A DNA stretch of 6,906 nucleotides from COMBO-56-21 sp041494275 (GTDB lineage Archaea; Thermoplasmatota; Thermoplasmata; UBA10834), in the NCBI GenBank assembly GCA_041494275.1, contig JBGQAM010000083.1, positions 1-6,906 on the forward strand, written 5' to 3'. Position numbers and translations under genes: made by a program. Under the pieces are notes generated by a model. It was not told the DNA's origin. It searched no databases and saw nothing but the letters and a program-made list of their open reading frames with translations. Shown in pieces: positions 6,232-6,906 of the stretch. Position 1 is the stretch's first letter. The number at the start of each line of letters is the position of its first letter.

Positions 6232-6906
6232 TCAATCCCTGGTCCTATGAGCCAGAAGATCGAGAGCTTCCTCCTCCATGAAATGCAGCTTTCCTGGTAC
6301 GACCAGTGAGTGGAGAGGAGGTCCTAGATCAGCGGAGATCAAGTCCTTCAATCTACCCGCCATCACTACGCAGTCTGGAGCTCCGGCACGAGCGACCGCG
6401 CACACGATCGTTTTGTCGGTAACAATTTCCTTTCCGACGCGCCTCTCCATGTCCATCAGAAGATGCAGCCCTTCTCCCGCTGTCATGTATCTCGAGTTCT
6501 CTGCATCGATGTCGAGCAGAACGAGGGTGTGCAATCCTCTTGAAAGGTTCTCGGAAATGACTTCGTAGGGGCTCGTGGGCGAGTATCCCTCTTGTGGGAA
6601 GGGCAGCGTTGTCGTGCGTCCGAACTTGTATTGCTGCAGTCCGAGAAGGCCCGGTACTGCGGTCAGGGCCGATGCACCGTGGATGACCGAGGTATCAATG
6701 GATCGCTTGACAGCCCGGAGTCTTAGGTCGATGTGCGTCGTCGCAGTCATGGGGTCTCCAGCCACCAGCAATACAACTCTTTTCTCGCTGCACGCGTCCA
6801 GCAGCCTCGTACCATCTTCGACCGCCTCTCTATCCAGCGTTTCGATTCTCTTGCCGGTCTTCGCAGCCAGACGGTCAAGCGAACCCGCAGCAAGAGTCGA
6901 TGTGTA
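6232..6906 (-). CDS. dphB: Diphthine synthase (5' end beyond right edge)
   Basis: This enzyme transfers methyl groups from S-adenosylmethionine to the modified histidine of elongation factor 2, a step of diphthamide synthesis. The reading frame is open from the window edge to the stop at 6232-6234, giving 224 visible residues. About 35 N-terminal residues are missing compared with the usual length of about 260. It starts in the window as YTSTLAAGSLDRL. Family motifs are the methyltransferase segment LLVAGDPMTATTHIDLRLRA, then VIHGAS, YKFGRTTTLPFP, YEVISENL, RGLHTLVLLDID and YMTAGEGLHLL. The C-terminus has VARAGAPDCVV and PPLHSLVVPGKLHFMEEEAL. Read alone, the frame could be started at a TTG at 6771, but this would remove conserved sequence, so it is not the start. 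The gene is convergent with the oxidoreductase gene, with an 11-base gap (6221-6231) that leaves no room for a separate terminator. Confidence 0.97.
   Translation of the reverse strand, partial: YTSTLAAGSLDRLAAKTGKRIETLDREAVEDGTRLLDACSEKRVVLLVAGDPMTATTHIDLRLRAVKRSIDTSVIHGASALTAVPGLLGLQQYKFGRTTTLPFPQEGYSPTSPYEVISENLSRGLHTLVLLDIDAENSRYMTAGEGLHLLMDMERRVGKEIVTDKTIVCAVARAGAPDCVVMAGRLKDLISADLGPPLHSLVVPGKLHFMEEEALDLLAHRTRD

Noticed and set aside
6278..6568. Plus-strand open frame opposite dphB
   Set aside because: It is antisense to conserved DphB sequence and has no recognisable content.
6232..6771. A shorter dphB starting at TTG 6771
   Set aside because: Conserved DphB sequence continues upstream in frame to the window edge (YTSTLAAG onward), so the gene is truncated by the window and does not start internally.

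Overview
The window looks like part of an archaeal chromosome, probably from a euryarchaeal or Thermoplasmata-type lineage. The evidence is a diphthine synthase (DphB, found in archaea and eukaryotes but not bacteria), archaeal-type Mre11 and Rad50, an FtsZ-family protein, and AT-rich TATA-like elements just ahead of genes that have no obvious Shine-Dalgarno sequence. The genus cannot be fixed from this sequence alone. No tRNA, rRNA, CRISPR array, insertion sequence or other mobile element was seen, and nearly all the sequence is coding.

Left half (1-3795, minus strand): a three-gene, tightly overlapping unit read right to left. It runs from a Kef/CPA2-type cation:proton antiporter (1924-3795) to mre11 (815-1927, TTG start) to rad50 (818 to beyond the left edge). 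Both junctions are 4-base stop/start overlaps (TTGA and ATGA), which suggests translational coupling. Mre11 and Rad50 form the DNA double-strand-break processing complex. The antiporter is an unexpected leading gene for that unit.

Centre (3796-4933): a divergent intergenic region with candidate promoters for both directions, then a plus-strand gene for a divergent FtsZ-family protein. Its GTP-binding glycine-rich loop and C-terminal half are recognisable. Its tubulin signature loop and catalytic T7 loop are degenerate, so it may bind nucleotide without being a normal polymerising GTPase.

Right half (4934-6906): a short AT-rich intergenic region holds a good archaeal TATA box followed directly by a perfect 7-bp inverted repeat, which looks like an operator. 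It precedes a saccharopine-dehydrogenase-family oxidoreductase (5033-6220, plus strand). Eleven bases later, convergent to it, is the 3' part of dphB (minus strand), whose start lies beyond the right edge.

Most genes are housekeeping. The parts most worth a second look are the degenerate FtsZ homologue, the antiporter-mre11-rad50 coupling, the antiporter's extra C-terminal membrane domain, and the operator-like palindrome.
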